Below, piece by piece: positions 52,388 to 60,993 of a stretch of 64,000 nt of DNA. The stretch is from an uncultured bacterium (GTDB taxonomy: Bacteria > Cyanobacteriota > Vampirovibrionia > Gastranaerophilales > Gastranaerophilaceae), in the NCBI GenBank assembly GCA_949296245.1, contig CASFNW010000011.1:1-64000 (forward strand), written 5' to 3'. Position 1 is the first letter of the stretch. The number at the start of each line of letters is the position of its first letter. The notes beneath the pieces were generated by a model. The model did no database searches. It was not told the origin of the DNA and saw nothing but the letters and a program-made list of their open reading frames with translations. Made by a program: the position numbers and the translations under genes.

Positions 52388-53188
52388 TTATCTTGTCCCG
52401 TATACTCCCGCTGTTTTTTTATGTTCTATTGAGTGATGTCCGTTATGGTATTTCAAATATGCAAGCAGTTTTTCTTCTATAACCATGGGTGATTCTTCCA
52501 TTTGTATAGAGACAATGCCTTGCAGTACAACTTCTTTTAAAAGAATTTTTTCTCTTGTGTTCATTTTCAGTTTTCCGGCAACAGGAAGAAACAGAAGGTT
52601 AGCAAAGCCCACGCCGTATAATGTTGATACAAATGCAACCGCAATGCCCTGTGCAAGTATATCCGGCTGCTGAATGTATCCCATAATTTGAATAAGCCCG
52701 AAAACTGCTCCGACAATTCCAAAAGTAGGAGCATAACCCCCTAATGCTTCGAATACTCTGGAGTTTATGAGTTCCTCCTCTTCATCATAAGAGATTTCGG
52801 CTTTCAAGATATCATATATCATCTGCGGATTGTTAAAATCTATAGAAAGCTGGATTCCTCTTTTCAAAAAAGGGTCTTGAATATTATCCACAAGACTGTT
52901 GAGTGCAAACAATCCCTTTACTCTTGCCTGGTGGGATAAATAAATAATTTCGTCTATAACTTTCATGTGTGAGGGCTGTTTATCTAAAAAAACGTCAACA
53001 GAAGACCTGAGGGCATTCATTAAAATTGACGGTTTAAAGTTTACTATTGCAGCACAAAAAGTTCCCCCGAGCACTATCATAACCGCAGACGGCTGCAGCA
53101 AAGATACCATCGAAGCTCCGTCAGCTTTGTGCGATGCCAGTATTAAAATTACAGCCGCAAAAATAGCTATTATTGCCGAAAAATTCAA
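52388..53188 (-). CDS. motA: Flagellar stator protein MotA
   Basis: 266 residues, four membrane helices (about 3-20, 30-50, 150-172, 178-200). The conserved 'GGYAPTFGIVGAVFGLIQIM' carries the essential Pro, and the cytoplasmic loop has the charged residues contacting FliG. Ion type (proton or sodium) cannot be settled from this sequence. First gene of the motor operon. Confidence 0.95.
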   Translation of the reverse strand: MNFSAIIAIFAAVILILASHKADGASMVSLLQPSAVMIVLGGTFCAAIVNFKPSILMNALRSSVDVFLDKQPSHMKVIDEIIYLSHQARVKGLFALNSLVDNIQDPFLKRGIQLSIDFNNPQMIYDILKAEISYDEEEELINSRVFEALGGYAPTFGIVGAVFGLIQIMGYIQQPDILAQGIAVAFVSTLYGVGFANLLFLPVAGKLKMNTREKILLKEVVLQGIVSIQMEESPMVIEEKLLAYLKYHNGHHSIEHKKTAGVYGTR

Positions 53189-53319
53189 AACCTACCTCTC
53201 AATTATTAAACATCCCATGGTCTGTTCAGGCATAGATAACGCCTGCAATAATATCATTTCACATTTTTAATACAGGGAATATCCATCAAATAATGTATTT
53301 TTTGAGCTTAATTTTTAAT

Positions 53320-53346
53320 GACAATACCCGTAAAAAAAGATATAAT
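53320..53346 (+). promoter_or_regulatory. Promoter of the sixth prepilin gene
   Basis: TATAAT at 53341-53346 with 'atgaca' at 53320-53325 (15-nt spacer). The transcript would have a leader of about 30 nt with aaggag before the ATG at 53381. Confidence 0.5.
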
Positions 53347-53380
53347 AATCTAAAAATTACTTTTTAATAAGGAGAATTAT

Positions 53381-54046
53381 ATGTTAAAAAATAAAAAATC
53401 AATGACAGCTTTCACTCTTGCAGAAGTTCTTTTAACACTGATGATTATCGGTGTTATTGCTGCAATGACAGTCCCGTCTCTTAAAAGACATGCCGAAATG
53501 GAGGAATATGCAGCAGGGTGCAAAAAAGCATATTCTACAATATCTAACGCTACAAAAATGGTAGAAATGGAGCATGGTGATGTAAAAAGATGGGGAAAAC
53601 TTGATAAAGAACAGGAAAACCTCCAAAAAATATACGATTACTACAGCGAAAAAATGAATATTATCAATTATTGCCCAGCAAATACAAGCGGCTGCTGGGA
53701 ACAGTCCACTTCTTTGGCTGGAGAAGATGAAGGAAGTGCTTATGGTATAGAGCAAAATGCAATATCCTTTACAACTGCTGACGGTATGCACTGGTCTATA
53801 TCCGGCGGTGATCCTGCAACAGTGGGTGTTGGCGATGCACCTGACGGAAGCATAATCGTATGGGCTGACATAAACGGCAACAATAAGCCGAATCAGATAG
53901 GTTCTGATGTTTTTGCTTTTGTAATAGACCCGACAAGAGGTATTCTGCCCGGCGGTTCTGACAATGAGTATGCAAATTGTAAAGCTGATGGCAATGGCAA
54001 AGACTGCGCAGCAAGAGTAATTAAAGAAGGTAAAATTACATATTAA
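53381..54046 (+). CDS. Prepilin-type protein 6
   Basis: 221 residues. Signal MTA|FTLAEVLLTLMIIGVIAA, Glu at +5, then MTVPSLKRH. C-terminal motif DINGNNKPNQIGSDVFAF, and a Cys pair near the end (CKADGNGKDC) as in the tandem set at 31.7-34.7 kb, from which it is separated by 19 kb and on the opposite strand. Own promoter and Shine-Dalgarno; R3 repeat directly after the stop. Confidence 0.85.
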   Translation: MLKNKKSMTAFTLAEVLLTLMIIGVIAAMTVPSLKRHAEMEEYAAGCKKAYSTISNATKMVEMEHGDVKRWGKLDKEQENLQKIYDYYSEKMNIINYCPANTSGCWEQSTSLAGEDEGSAYGIEQNAISFTTADGMHWSISGGDPATVGVGDAPDGSIIVWADINGNNKPNQIGSDVFAFVIDPTRGILPGGSDNEYANCKADGNGKDCAARVIKEGKITY

Positions 54047-54049
54047 TAT

Positions 54050-54283
54050 CTAATCTAGTGTCGCAGTTGCCGCCGGCTGTCTTGAAATTAGACGTTCGGG
54101 AAAAGCGTGGTTTTCCCTCACAAGGGGCGTTCCCTCTCTTCGTTCGGTCTGCCCCGTCTGATTCCGCTGTCTTGTAATTCCTTCCCGCTCGTTGCTGCCG
54201 CTGACTACGCTTCGCTGCCGTCAGCTTCGCACTCGCTCACCGGGTTTCACTCAACGCAGCCGGCACCTGCTCACCTTTTCAAT
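54050..54283 (+). repeat. R3 GC-rich repeat, long copy
   Basis: Starts taatctagtgtcgcag 3 nt after the prepilin stop, contains gctgac/gtcagc around a 'cgcttcgctgcc' loop, and ends 'cggcacctgctcacc'. The interior has about 110 extra nt relative to the copy at 24595. The frames at 54107 and 54192 are repeat-derived and not called as genes. Confidence 0.7.
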
Positions 54284-54303
54284 ATATCATAATTGCTATA
54301 CGG

Positions 54304-54402
54304 CACGCAGAAACTTCGTTTCTGACTTAGCTCCTCTCATAAAAGCAACATTTAGCTGCTTTTATTCTGCAGAGTCTTATCACGAATTTTTCTCGAACAA
54401 TC
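54304..54402 (+). repeat. R1 dispersed hairpin element, copy B (complete)
   Basis: Hairpin 1 cagaaac-ttc-gtttctg (54308-54324), linker acttagctcctctc, hairpin 2 ataaaagca../..tgcttttat (54339-54365) with loop containing acatttag, 'ctgcagag', then the tail tcttatcacgaatttttctc-gaacaa. It shows every element of the consensus. Confidence 0.75.
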
Positions 54403-54468
54403 TAAGGCGGCCTTGCTTGCACTCAAAGCACTGATATGTAGGATTGTGTTAATTTTTGTATTTGCTAT

Positions 54469-54540
54469 AGATCCTTCGCCTTACGGCTCAGAATGACGTA
54501 GGAATAGATTCTTCAGTCGTTTCACTCCTTCAGAATGACG
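54469..54540. repeat. R2 repeat, two units
   Basis: agatccttcgccttacggc-tcagaatgac and agattcttcagtcgtttcac..cagaatgacg in tandem. The remaining sequence to 54803 is AT-rich and holds a small hairpin gtcagcat..tgctgac near 54607-54626, with no gene. Confidence 0.6.
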
Positions 54541-54803
54541 GTTTTTAAAATGCAGGGGCTACGGGAGCGGCATGCACATGTTATAACCTTGATTAGAAAC
54601 AGTAAGTCAGCATTAGTGTGCTGACAAATAATTTTGTCGGAGTTGTAAATCCGACCCACTAATTAATATTATCACTACATATATATTTTAGTTATTAGTT
54701 TTAGTTATTTCTAATATAAAGAAATAACCATTTTTGTCATCTATTTAAGTAACATATACAAGGATGACATGTTGTTTTTTTGTATTCTAATTAACTAATT
54801 AAA

Positions 54804-56591
54804 CTATCTTAATTTAACAAGGTCATATTTTCTCATTCTGATGTTGACGGGAGTAACCTCTACCAGTTCATCATCAGAGATATACTCAAGACATTCTTCC
54901 AAAGACAGATGTCTTGCTGCCTGCAGTGTAACCATAACATCGGCTGTTGCTGTTCTCATATTTGTAAGTTTTTTGGTTTTGCACACATTAACCGGAATAT
55001 CCTGAGACCTGTTACATTCGCCTACAATCATGCCTCTGTACACTCTGGTTTTCGGTGTGATAAAAAACACGCCCCTGTCTTCAAACTGGGCAAGAGCATA
55101 AGGAACTGCTTCTCCTTCTTCGTGAGCGACAAGAGAACCCATTCTCTGGCGGTTTATATCGCCTGCGTATGGTTTATACTCGGCAAAGGTATGGTTCATA
55201 ATGCCTTCGCCCCTTGTCATTCTGATAAATTCGCCTCTAAAGCCGATAAGCCCTCTTGAAGGAATTAAAAATCTCATTTTTGAGCGTGTTCCGACCGCCT
55301 GCATCTCAAGCATTTCGCCTTTTCTGCCGGCTAATTTTTCAATACAGCCGCCTGCGCATTCTTCCGGAACATCTATCAGCAAATCTTCAAAAGGTTCATA
55401 TTGTTCATCGTTAATAGTTTTGTAGATAACTTCCGGTTTTGAAACCTGAAACTCATAGCCTTCTCTTCTCATGGTTTCAATAAGAATGCTCAAATGCAGC
55501 TCTCCTCTGCCGGAAACTTTGAAAACATCAGTGGAATCAGTATCCTCAACACGCAATGAAACATTTTTTTCCAGCTCCTGATACAGTCTTTTTCTTAACT
55601 GTCTTGAGGTTACGAATTTGCCTTCCTGACCTGCAAACGGACTGTTATTTACGGAAAAATTCATCTGCAGTGTAGGTTCGTCAATTTTAATTAAAGGCAG
55701 AGCTTTAGGATTTTCAAGGCTTGCAATTGTTTCGCCTATTTGAATATCCGGAAATCCGGCAATACCAACGATATCTCCGGCATGCGCTTCTTTAATTTCC
55801 ACACGGCCGAGGTCTTCAAAGCCGAATAGTTTTATAATTTTTCCTTTTGTAATTGTACCGTCTGTATGGATATGGCTGACCTGCTCCTGAGATTTCATTG
55901 AGCCGTTTACGATTCTTCCTATTGCGATACGGCCGACATATTCATTGTAATCAAGTGTTGTTACATGGAACTGCAAATCTTTATATGCGTCTGCTATAGG
56001 CGGTTTTACGTTTTCTATAATGCAGTCCAAAAGCGGGATAATATCTTTTGATTCATCTTCTAGTTCTTTTTTTGCAAATCCGTGAAGACTACTTGAATAA
56101 ATAACCGGAAAATCCAGAAGATACTCATCATCGGTAAGTTCCGTAAACAAATCAAACACTTTATTCAATGCTTCATCAGGGTCAGCAGCGGGTTTGTCAA
56201 TTTTGTTTATAACAACAATTACCCTGATACCAAGTTCCAGTGCTTTTTGCAAAACAAACCTTGTCTGCGGCATAGGGCCTTCAGCTGCATCTACAATAAG
56301 CAAAGCTCCGTCTACCATACCGAGAACTCTCTCTACCTCACCGCCAAAATCTGCGTGGCCGGGGGTGTCTACGATATTAATTTTGTACCCGTTATAGTGT
56401 ACGGAAACATTTTTTGCAAGGATTGTAATGCCTCTTTCTCTCTCTAAGTCATTACTGTCTAAAACACGCTCCTGCACAACTTCATTTTGTCTGAATACAC
56501 CGCACTGCTTTAGCATACAATCGACAAGCGTTGTTTTGCCATGGTCAACGTGGGCTATGATGGCTATATTTCTTAACTTTGAACTGTCCAT
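54804..56591 (-). CDS. typA: Ribosome-associated GTPase TypA/BipA
   Basis: Translational GTPase acting in 50S assembly and stress adaptation. 595 residues. G1 AHVDHGKTTL (14-23), effector RERGITI, G3 DTPGHADFGGEVERVL, G4 NKID; then domain II, III and V and the TypA-specific C-terminal domain (FRGEFIRMTRGEGIMNHTF). Monocistronic; 757 nt of repeats lie downstream. Confidence 0.96.
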   Translation of the reverse strand: MDSSKLRNIAIIAHVDHGKTTLVDCMLKQCGVFRQNEVVQERVLDSNDLERERGITILAKNVSVHYNGYKINIVDTPGHADFGGEVERVLGMVDGALLIVDAAEGPMPQTRFVLQKALELGIRVIVVINKIDKPAADPDEALNKVFDLFTELTDDEYLLDFPVIYSSSLHGFAKKELEDESKDIIPLLDCIIENVKPPIADAYKDLQFHVTTLDYNEYVGRIAIGRIVNGSMKSQEQVSHIHTDGTITKGKIIKLFGFEDLGRVEIKEAHAGDIVGIAGFPDIQIGETIASLENPKALPLIKIDEPTLQMNFSVNNSPFAGQEGKFVTSRQLRKRLYQELEKNVSLRVEDTDSTDVFKVSGRGELHLSILIETMRREGYEFQVSKPEVIYKTINDEQYEPFEDLLIDVPEECAGGCIEKLAGRKGEMLEMQAVGTRSKMRFLIPSRGLIGFRGEFIRMTRGEGIMNHTFAEYKPYAGDINRQRMGSLVAHEEGEAVPYALAQFEDRGVFFITPKTRVYRGMIVGECNRSQDIPVNVCKTKKLTNMRTATADVMVTLQAARHLSLEECLEYISDDELVEVTPVNIRMRKYDLVKLR

Positions 56592-56910
56592 TTTATATAC
56601 CTGTTTTTGTTATTAATGTTTGTAACCTTATACTCAGATGATATAACAGACATTGTACAAAGTAAAATTGTCGATTTTTCAATATTTTGCAAATTGTAAT
56701 ATTAACAGTTATTTTATACACAATACATTACATTTGTAACATTTTATTGCAATATAAAATTTCTTCGTTTTTTGAATAACAAAAAATAAATTCAGGGTTT
56801 TTAAAATTTAATACTTAAATAAAAAATAAAAAACATGTATAAAATATAATGATTTACTGCTATAATTTAGAAGTCTGAATGCAAAATAAAAGGCAAGGAA
56901 GGAATTGAAA
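56592..56910. other. AT-rich divergent promoter region typA/prs
   Basis: About 319 nt with no ORF and no R1-R3 repeat. TATAAT boxes at 56845-56850 and 56861-56866 precede prs; the second is followed by a leader of about 37 nt with aaggaagg. Confidence 0.5.
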
Positions 56911-57921
56911 ATGGAACTTACTATGGAATTTCCCCAGCGTGAACGAGTAATAAACCCTACTCATGACATAAAACTTTTTGCAGGGCGCGCACATAAAAAA
57001 CTTGCCGAAGAAATTGCAGAATATCTGGGTACCAGTGTTGGTCCGATGATTATAAAAAACTTTGCAGACGGTGAAATTTATGTTCAGGTACAGCAAAGCA
57101 TCCGCGGCGATGATGTATTTTTAATCCAGCCTCTATCCAATCCCGTTAATGAAAATCTCATGGAACTTTTGATAATGATAGATGCATTTAAAAGAGCAAG
57201 TGCAAAATCTATCACGGCGGTAATTCCTTATTACGGCTATGCAAGACAGGACAGAAAGACTTCCGGCAGAGAAGCTATCACGGCAAAGCTTGTTGCAGAC
57301 CTTCTCACAACAGCAGGTGCTGACAGGATTCTTGCCATGGATTTGCATACAGGTCAGATTCAGGGATTTTTTAATATCCTTGTTGACCATATTTATGCAA
57401 CACCTGTTTTGACAGAATATATTAAAAATTTGAACATACCGGCAGACAAACTCGTAGCAGTAAGCCCTGATACAGGCGGTGTTCAAAGAACAAGAGTTTT
57501 TGCAAAACAATTGGATTGTCCTCTTGCAATTGTGGATAAAAGACGCGACAAACACAATGAAGCGATTGCAGACCATGTTATCGGTGATGTAGAAGGCAAA
57601 ATCTGCGTGCTGGTGGATGATATGATTGATACCGCAGGTACAATCTGCGAAGCATCAAAGCTTTTGATAAGAGAAGGTGCGGAAAAAGTATATGTTTGTG
57701 CCGCTCACGGCATTTTGTCCGGCCCTGCAATACAGAGACTTGAAGATGCTCCTGTAGAAGAAGTTATTATTACAAACTCTATTCCGCTGGACAGAGAAGT
57801 TTCTTCAAAATTCACACAGCTTAGTATTGCGCCGATTCTGGGTGAAGCAATTTCCAGAATTCATGACAATGAATCAGTAAGCTCTTTATTCGGTTTTGAA
57901 AAAGAATACAAATCTTATTAA
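56911..57921 (+). CDS. prs: Ribose-phosphate pyrophosphokinase
   Basis: Makes PRPP from ribose-5-phosphate and ATP, feeding the phosphoribosyltransferases in this window (apt, hpt). About 336 residues. 'FADGEIYVQVQQSIRG', 'YYGYARQDRKTSGREAI' (ATP), 'MDLHTGQIQGFF' and the PRPP loop 'VLVDDMIDTAGT' are all present. I use the ATG 8 nt after aaggaagg; an in-frame TTG two codons earlier is too close to that site. Confidence 0.96.
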   Translation: MELTMEFPQRERVINPTHDIKLFAGRAHKKLAEEIAEYLGTSVGPMIIKNFADGEIYVQVQQSIRGDDVFLIQPLSNPVNENLMELLIMIDAFKRASAKSITAVIPYYGYARQDRKTSGREAITAKLVADLLTTAGADRILAMDLHTGQIQGFFNILVDHIYATPVLTEYIKNLNIPADKLVAVSPDTGGVQRTRVFAKQLDCPLAIVDKRRDKHNEAIADHVIGDVEGKICVLVDDMIDTAGTICEASKLLIREGAEKVYVCAAHGILSGPAIQRLEDAPVEEVIITNSIPLDREVSSKFTQLSIAPILGEAISRIHDNESVSSLFGFEKEYKSY

Positions 57922-58171
57922 TATTTAGATTTTAGTTGTTCTGCTGTCTTGAAATCAGACGCTGAGGAAAACTGTGAAACTGGATTAGATAATTAGAGTA
58001 CATAAAAAAATTGCATACCGTAAACAAGTTCAGTATGACACTTAAGTCTAATTCAATAGATTCCTCGGTCGTTACCTCCCTCAGGATGACGTATTATTTT
58101 TTATATTTCTCATGGGGCATACTGAGAGTAGAGCCCGAAGGTCTATAAAGTCCGGAATTCTTTCTTAAGCT
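57922..58171. repeat. Intergenic region with degenerate R2/R3 fragments
   Basis: 'ctgctgtcttgaaatcagac' (57951-57970) matches the interior of the R3 copy at 54050, and an R2 unit lies at 58055-58092 (aatagattcctcggtc..ctcaggatgac). No gene. Confidence 0.5.
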
Positions 58172-58708
58172 TTATTCAAAATAACCTATATAAGGCAGGT
58201 TGCGCATATAGCCTTCGTAATCCAGACCGTAGCCTGCAACAAATTTGTCATCTATGTCAAAGCCGTAGTAATCAGGTTCTATGTCTGTTTTTCTTGCTAT
58301 TTTTTTGTTTAGAAGTGTGACTACTTTCAGATTTTTTGGTTTGTGTGTTCTGCAAAGAATATCAAGAAGAAACTTCATGGTGCAGCCTGTATCTATTATA
58401 TCTTCCACAATCAATACATTTTTGTGCTCCAGATTCGGCAGGGTCAAATCCATTGCCTGCACATGTCCTGATGAGGTTTGCGAGTTTCCGTAGCTTGAAA
58501 CTCTTATAAACTCCATTTGAACAGGCATTTTCAGGTGTTTTGACAAATCGCAGAAGAAAATACTCGAGCCTTTTAACACGCAAATCAAGGTCAAGTCTTC
58601 TTTTGTGCCGAAGTCATTATTAATTTTTTCAGCAAGTTCTTCGATTCTTTTTTCTATTTGTTCCTGTGTAAACAGAATTTTCAAATCTTCAACTTTTTTA
58701 TCAAGCAT
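58172..58708 (-). CDS. hpt: Hypoxanthine phosphoribosyltransferase
   Basis: Salvages hypoxanthine (and guanine) with PRPP. 178 residues. 'VLKGSSIFFCDL', 'MEFIRVSSYG', the PRPP loop 'VLIVEDIIDTGCTM', and the C-terminal 'FVAGYGLDYEGYMRNLPYIG' are standard Hpt. Overlaps tilS by 8 nt. The tilS-hpt pairing is a widespread arrangement, often with ftsH following, which here is far away. Confidence 0.95.
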   Translation of the reverse strand: MLDKKVEDLKILFTQEQIEKRIEELAEKINNDFGTKEDLTLICVLKGSSIFFCDLSKHLKMPVQMEFIRVSSYGNSQTSSGHVQAMDLTLPNLEHKNVLIVEDIIDTGCTMKFLLDILCRTHKPKNLKVVTLLNKKIARKTDIEPDYYGFDIDDKFVAGYGLDYEGYMRNLPYIGYFE

Positions 58709-60074
58709 TTTTTTGCACCTGTTTTGTTACCGTTAATATATAGGCAGGCAGTTTTTGTGCTCTCAGTTTTTCGCTAAGACATACACCTGCCGCCCACAGT
58801 ATTTCGTTGTTTTTACATAAAAGAAGTATATCGTCTCTTTTGAATTTTTCCAATCCTTTGTTTATAAAGAGTTTTTTGAGCTTCATTGTACCCTGCATTC
58901 CAAAAGGCTGTATAATGTCTCCATGCAAACGGGTGCGCAAAGTAAGTTCAAAATCATCAGGCAGGAAAACAAAGGCTTTTTTCTCAGCTGCTTTAGGATA
59001 TTCAGGTGTTTTTGTATCCGTATATTTTTCTATTTTAAAAATATGATTGTGAAAATTATATGAGCCGCATTTTGTTATTGTAATTTCGTCATTTGTTTTT
59101 ACGGGTTCAAGGTCATCAATTGTACAAATTTTTTCTTTAGAAACAAAGAGCCACAGGTCTTTTGTTAAAGACAGGGTTTTACCGGATTTATATTTTGCGT
59201 TTTTGTTTATAAATTCATAAATTTCATCCACTTTTTTTGAATCGTAATCAAGATTTTTTTCTATCAAAAAGTCAAAAATTATTTTTCTTTGGACGTCTTG
59301 CGAAAGATTTGTAAATTTTTGAGTAATAATACAGTTGTTTTGCGTGATTTCAAGTCGGATTTTGTCCAGATATTCTTTTATAATATTTTGTTCAGATATG
59401 GCAATTTTTGAAAGATTCAGGATTACATCATCTATTCTCGGGTTCAGATTTTTCAACTCCGAAATTATCTGATGTCTTAAAAAATTGCGGGCGTATTTTA
59501 TGTCAAAATTGCTGGAATCATTGTTTGGTACGAGTTTATTGACTGTGCAGTATCGCATGATATCTTTTCTTGAAAAATTCAAAAGAGGTCTGTATATTGT
59601 ACAGGGGCTGCAATCCGGAAGATAAGATTTTTCAAGTATTCCGCACAGCCCTTTTACTCCCGTGCCTTTTGTAAGGCGGTAGAGAATTGTTTCCGTGTTA
59701 TCGGATTTTGTATGTGCAAGGAAGAGTCCGTCTGCATTAAATTTTTTAAAATATTTTTTAAAGAACTCATGTCTTTTTTCTCTTGCTGCAGTTTCTGTTT
59801 TAGGAACCCCGTCAGGCAGAGTTTCTGTATAGAATTCTATGTTTTTTTCTCTGCAGTATCTTTCGCAGTTTTCCTGTTCTATTTCCGCTTCACGCCCGCG
59901 CCAGTTGTGATTCAGGTGCAGAGCAATGAGACGAAACGGTATTTTCTGGGATATCCTGTGTAAAATATCAAGCATGCACATAGAATCATAACCGCCGGAA
60001 AATCCGACAATAAAAGTCTTGTTTTCATCGAGAAGTTCGTGTTTTTTTAAAAAACTTTTAACTTTGTTAATCAT
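58701..60074 (-). CDS. tilS: tRNA(Ile)-lysidine synthase
   Basis: Modifies C34 of tRNA-Ile(CAU) to lysidine so that it reads AUA. 457 residues. N-terminal PP-loop ATPase 'VGFSGGYDSMCML' (SGGxDS), 'HLNHNWRGREAE', 'AHTKSDNTETILYRLTKGTG', then the TilS middle and C-terminal domains ('GDIIQPFGMQGTMKLKKLFINKG'). Overlaps the LdpA-like gene by 8 nt upstream and hpt by 8 nt downstream. It complements ileS in this window. Confidence 0.95.
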   Translation of the reverse strand: MINKVKSFLKKHELLDENKTFIVGFSGGYDSMCMLDILHRISQKIPFRLIALHLNHNWRGREAEIEQENCERYCREKNIEFYTETLPDGVPKTETAAREKRHEFFKKYFKKFNADGLFLAHTKSDNTETILYRLTKGTGVKGLCGILEKSYLPDCSPCTIYRPLLNFSRKDIMRYCTVNKLVPNNDSSNFDIKYARNFLRHQIISELKNLNPRIDDVILNLSKIAISEQNIIKEYLDKIRLEITQNNCIITQKFTNLSQDVQRKIIFDFLIEKNLDYDSKKVDEIYEFINKNAKYKSGKTLSLTKDLWLFVSKEKICTIDDLEPVKTNDEITITKCGSYNFHNHIFKIEKYTDTKTPEYPKAAEKKAFVFLPDDFELTLRTRLHGDIIQPFGMQGTMKLKKLFINKGLEKFKRDDILLLCKNNEILWAAGVCLSEKLRAQKLPAYILTVTKQVQKNA

Positions 60075-60990
60075 TTTTACAGGATTCTATAAGTTTTTTA
60101 GCTTCTATAATTGCATCATCAAGATTTTTGTTTTTAACTATTTTTCTTGCATAAGAACCGATTCCTATACCATTATATCTGAGACAACACATTTTTGCTA
60201 ACTCTGCTGTTTTTTCGTTTGTACCGCCCGACATAAAGATATAAGTACCGAAAGGCTGTACAAGATGTGCCATTGCCGCAGCCTGTAAAGTGGAGTTAAA
60301 AGTGTTGTCCCCTCCTGACATGGGCACACCGTCGGCCTGAATAATGAATCTTGTGTCGCCTTTCCATTTTATTACTTTATTCAAAAGTTTTTTAACTCTT
60401 TCGTTGCTGTAATATTTTCTGTCAAGGCACAGGCTCAATAATCCTTTGAAATTTTTCAAGACATATTTTATTTCTTTTTCAGGAATTTTTTTTACGGAAA
60501 GATGAAGTTCTATGCAGTCAAGATTGTAATCCTGTGCGATTTGTACAATATTTTCCATGCTTTGTACGTTATAGTCGCAAAAACTTATTGCTTTGCATTC
60601 ATCACATTTTTTGCAGCCAATGCATTTTTCTTTTATGACAACAGGATATTTATCTTCCCATACGATTGCCTGTCTCGGGCATTTTTTTATACATTTGCCG
60701 CATTGTTTGCATTTTTTTGTATCAATAAAACATTTTTGTACATGGCTGTCTCCGCTTAGGCCTGTACTTATTGTATAGAAAAAGTCATCTGTGCTTCTGC
60801 CGGTTTTTTCAATTGTCCTAAGTACCGTTTCAACAGCTTCTTTAGAAGGGTTTATATCGAACATGTCCGCACCGGCAAGTGCGTAAATTTCAACAAGATT
60901 TTCTATTTCTTTAAAATCCTGATTGCCAAGCCCCAGAACCAGTTTAAAAATTTTGTTGTTTTCAAGAGTTTGTACAAGATTTTTTTTCAT
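60067..60990 (-). CDS. LdpA-like iron-sulfur protein
   Basis: 307 residues. Two ferredoxin-type clusters: C94-x2-C97-x2-C100-x3-C104 and C123-x2-C126-x2-C129 with further Cys at 132 and 138. The N-terminal 'FKLVLGLGNQDFKEIENLVEIYALAGADMFDI' and the C-terminal 'GVPMSGGDNTFNSTLQAAAMA' and 'FMSGGTNEKTAELAKM...GIGIGSYARKI' resemble LdpA, a cyanobacterial Fe-S protein that links redox state to the circadian clock. The present organism shows no sign of photosynthesis, so the role must be different or ancestral, perhaps redox sensing. In a tight operon after a GT2 gene (3-nt gap) and before tilS. Confidence 0.72.
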   Translation of the reverse strand: MKKNLVQTLENNKIFKLVLGLGNQDFKEIENLVEIYALAGADMFDINPSKEAVETVLRTIEKTGRSTDDFFYTISTGLSGDSHVQKCFIDTKKCKQCGKCIKKCPRQAIVWEDKYPVVIKEKCIGCKKCDECKAISFCDYNVQSMENIVQIAQDYNLDCIELHLSVKKIPEKEIKYVLKNFKGLLSLCLDRKYYSNERVKKLLNKVIKWKGDTRFIIQADGVPMSGGDNTFNSTLQAAAMAHLVQPFGTYIFMSGGTNEKTAELAKMCCLRYNGIGIGSYARKIVKNKNLDDAIIEAKKLIESCKND

Positions 60991-60993
60991 AAA

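Noticed and set aside
54107-54434. ORFs of 61 and 80 residues after the prepilin gene
   Set aside because: They are translations of R3 and R1 repeats, with similar peptides at other copies.
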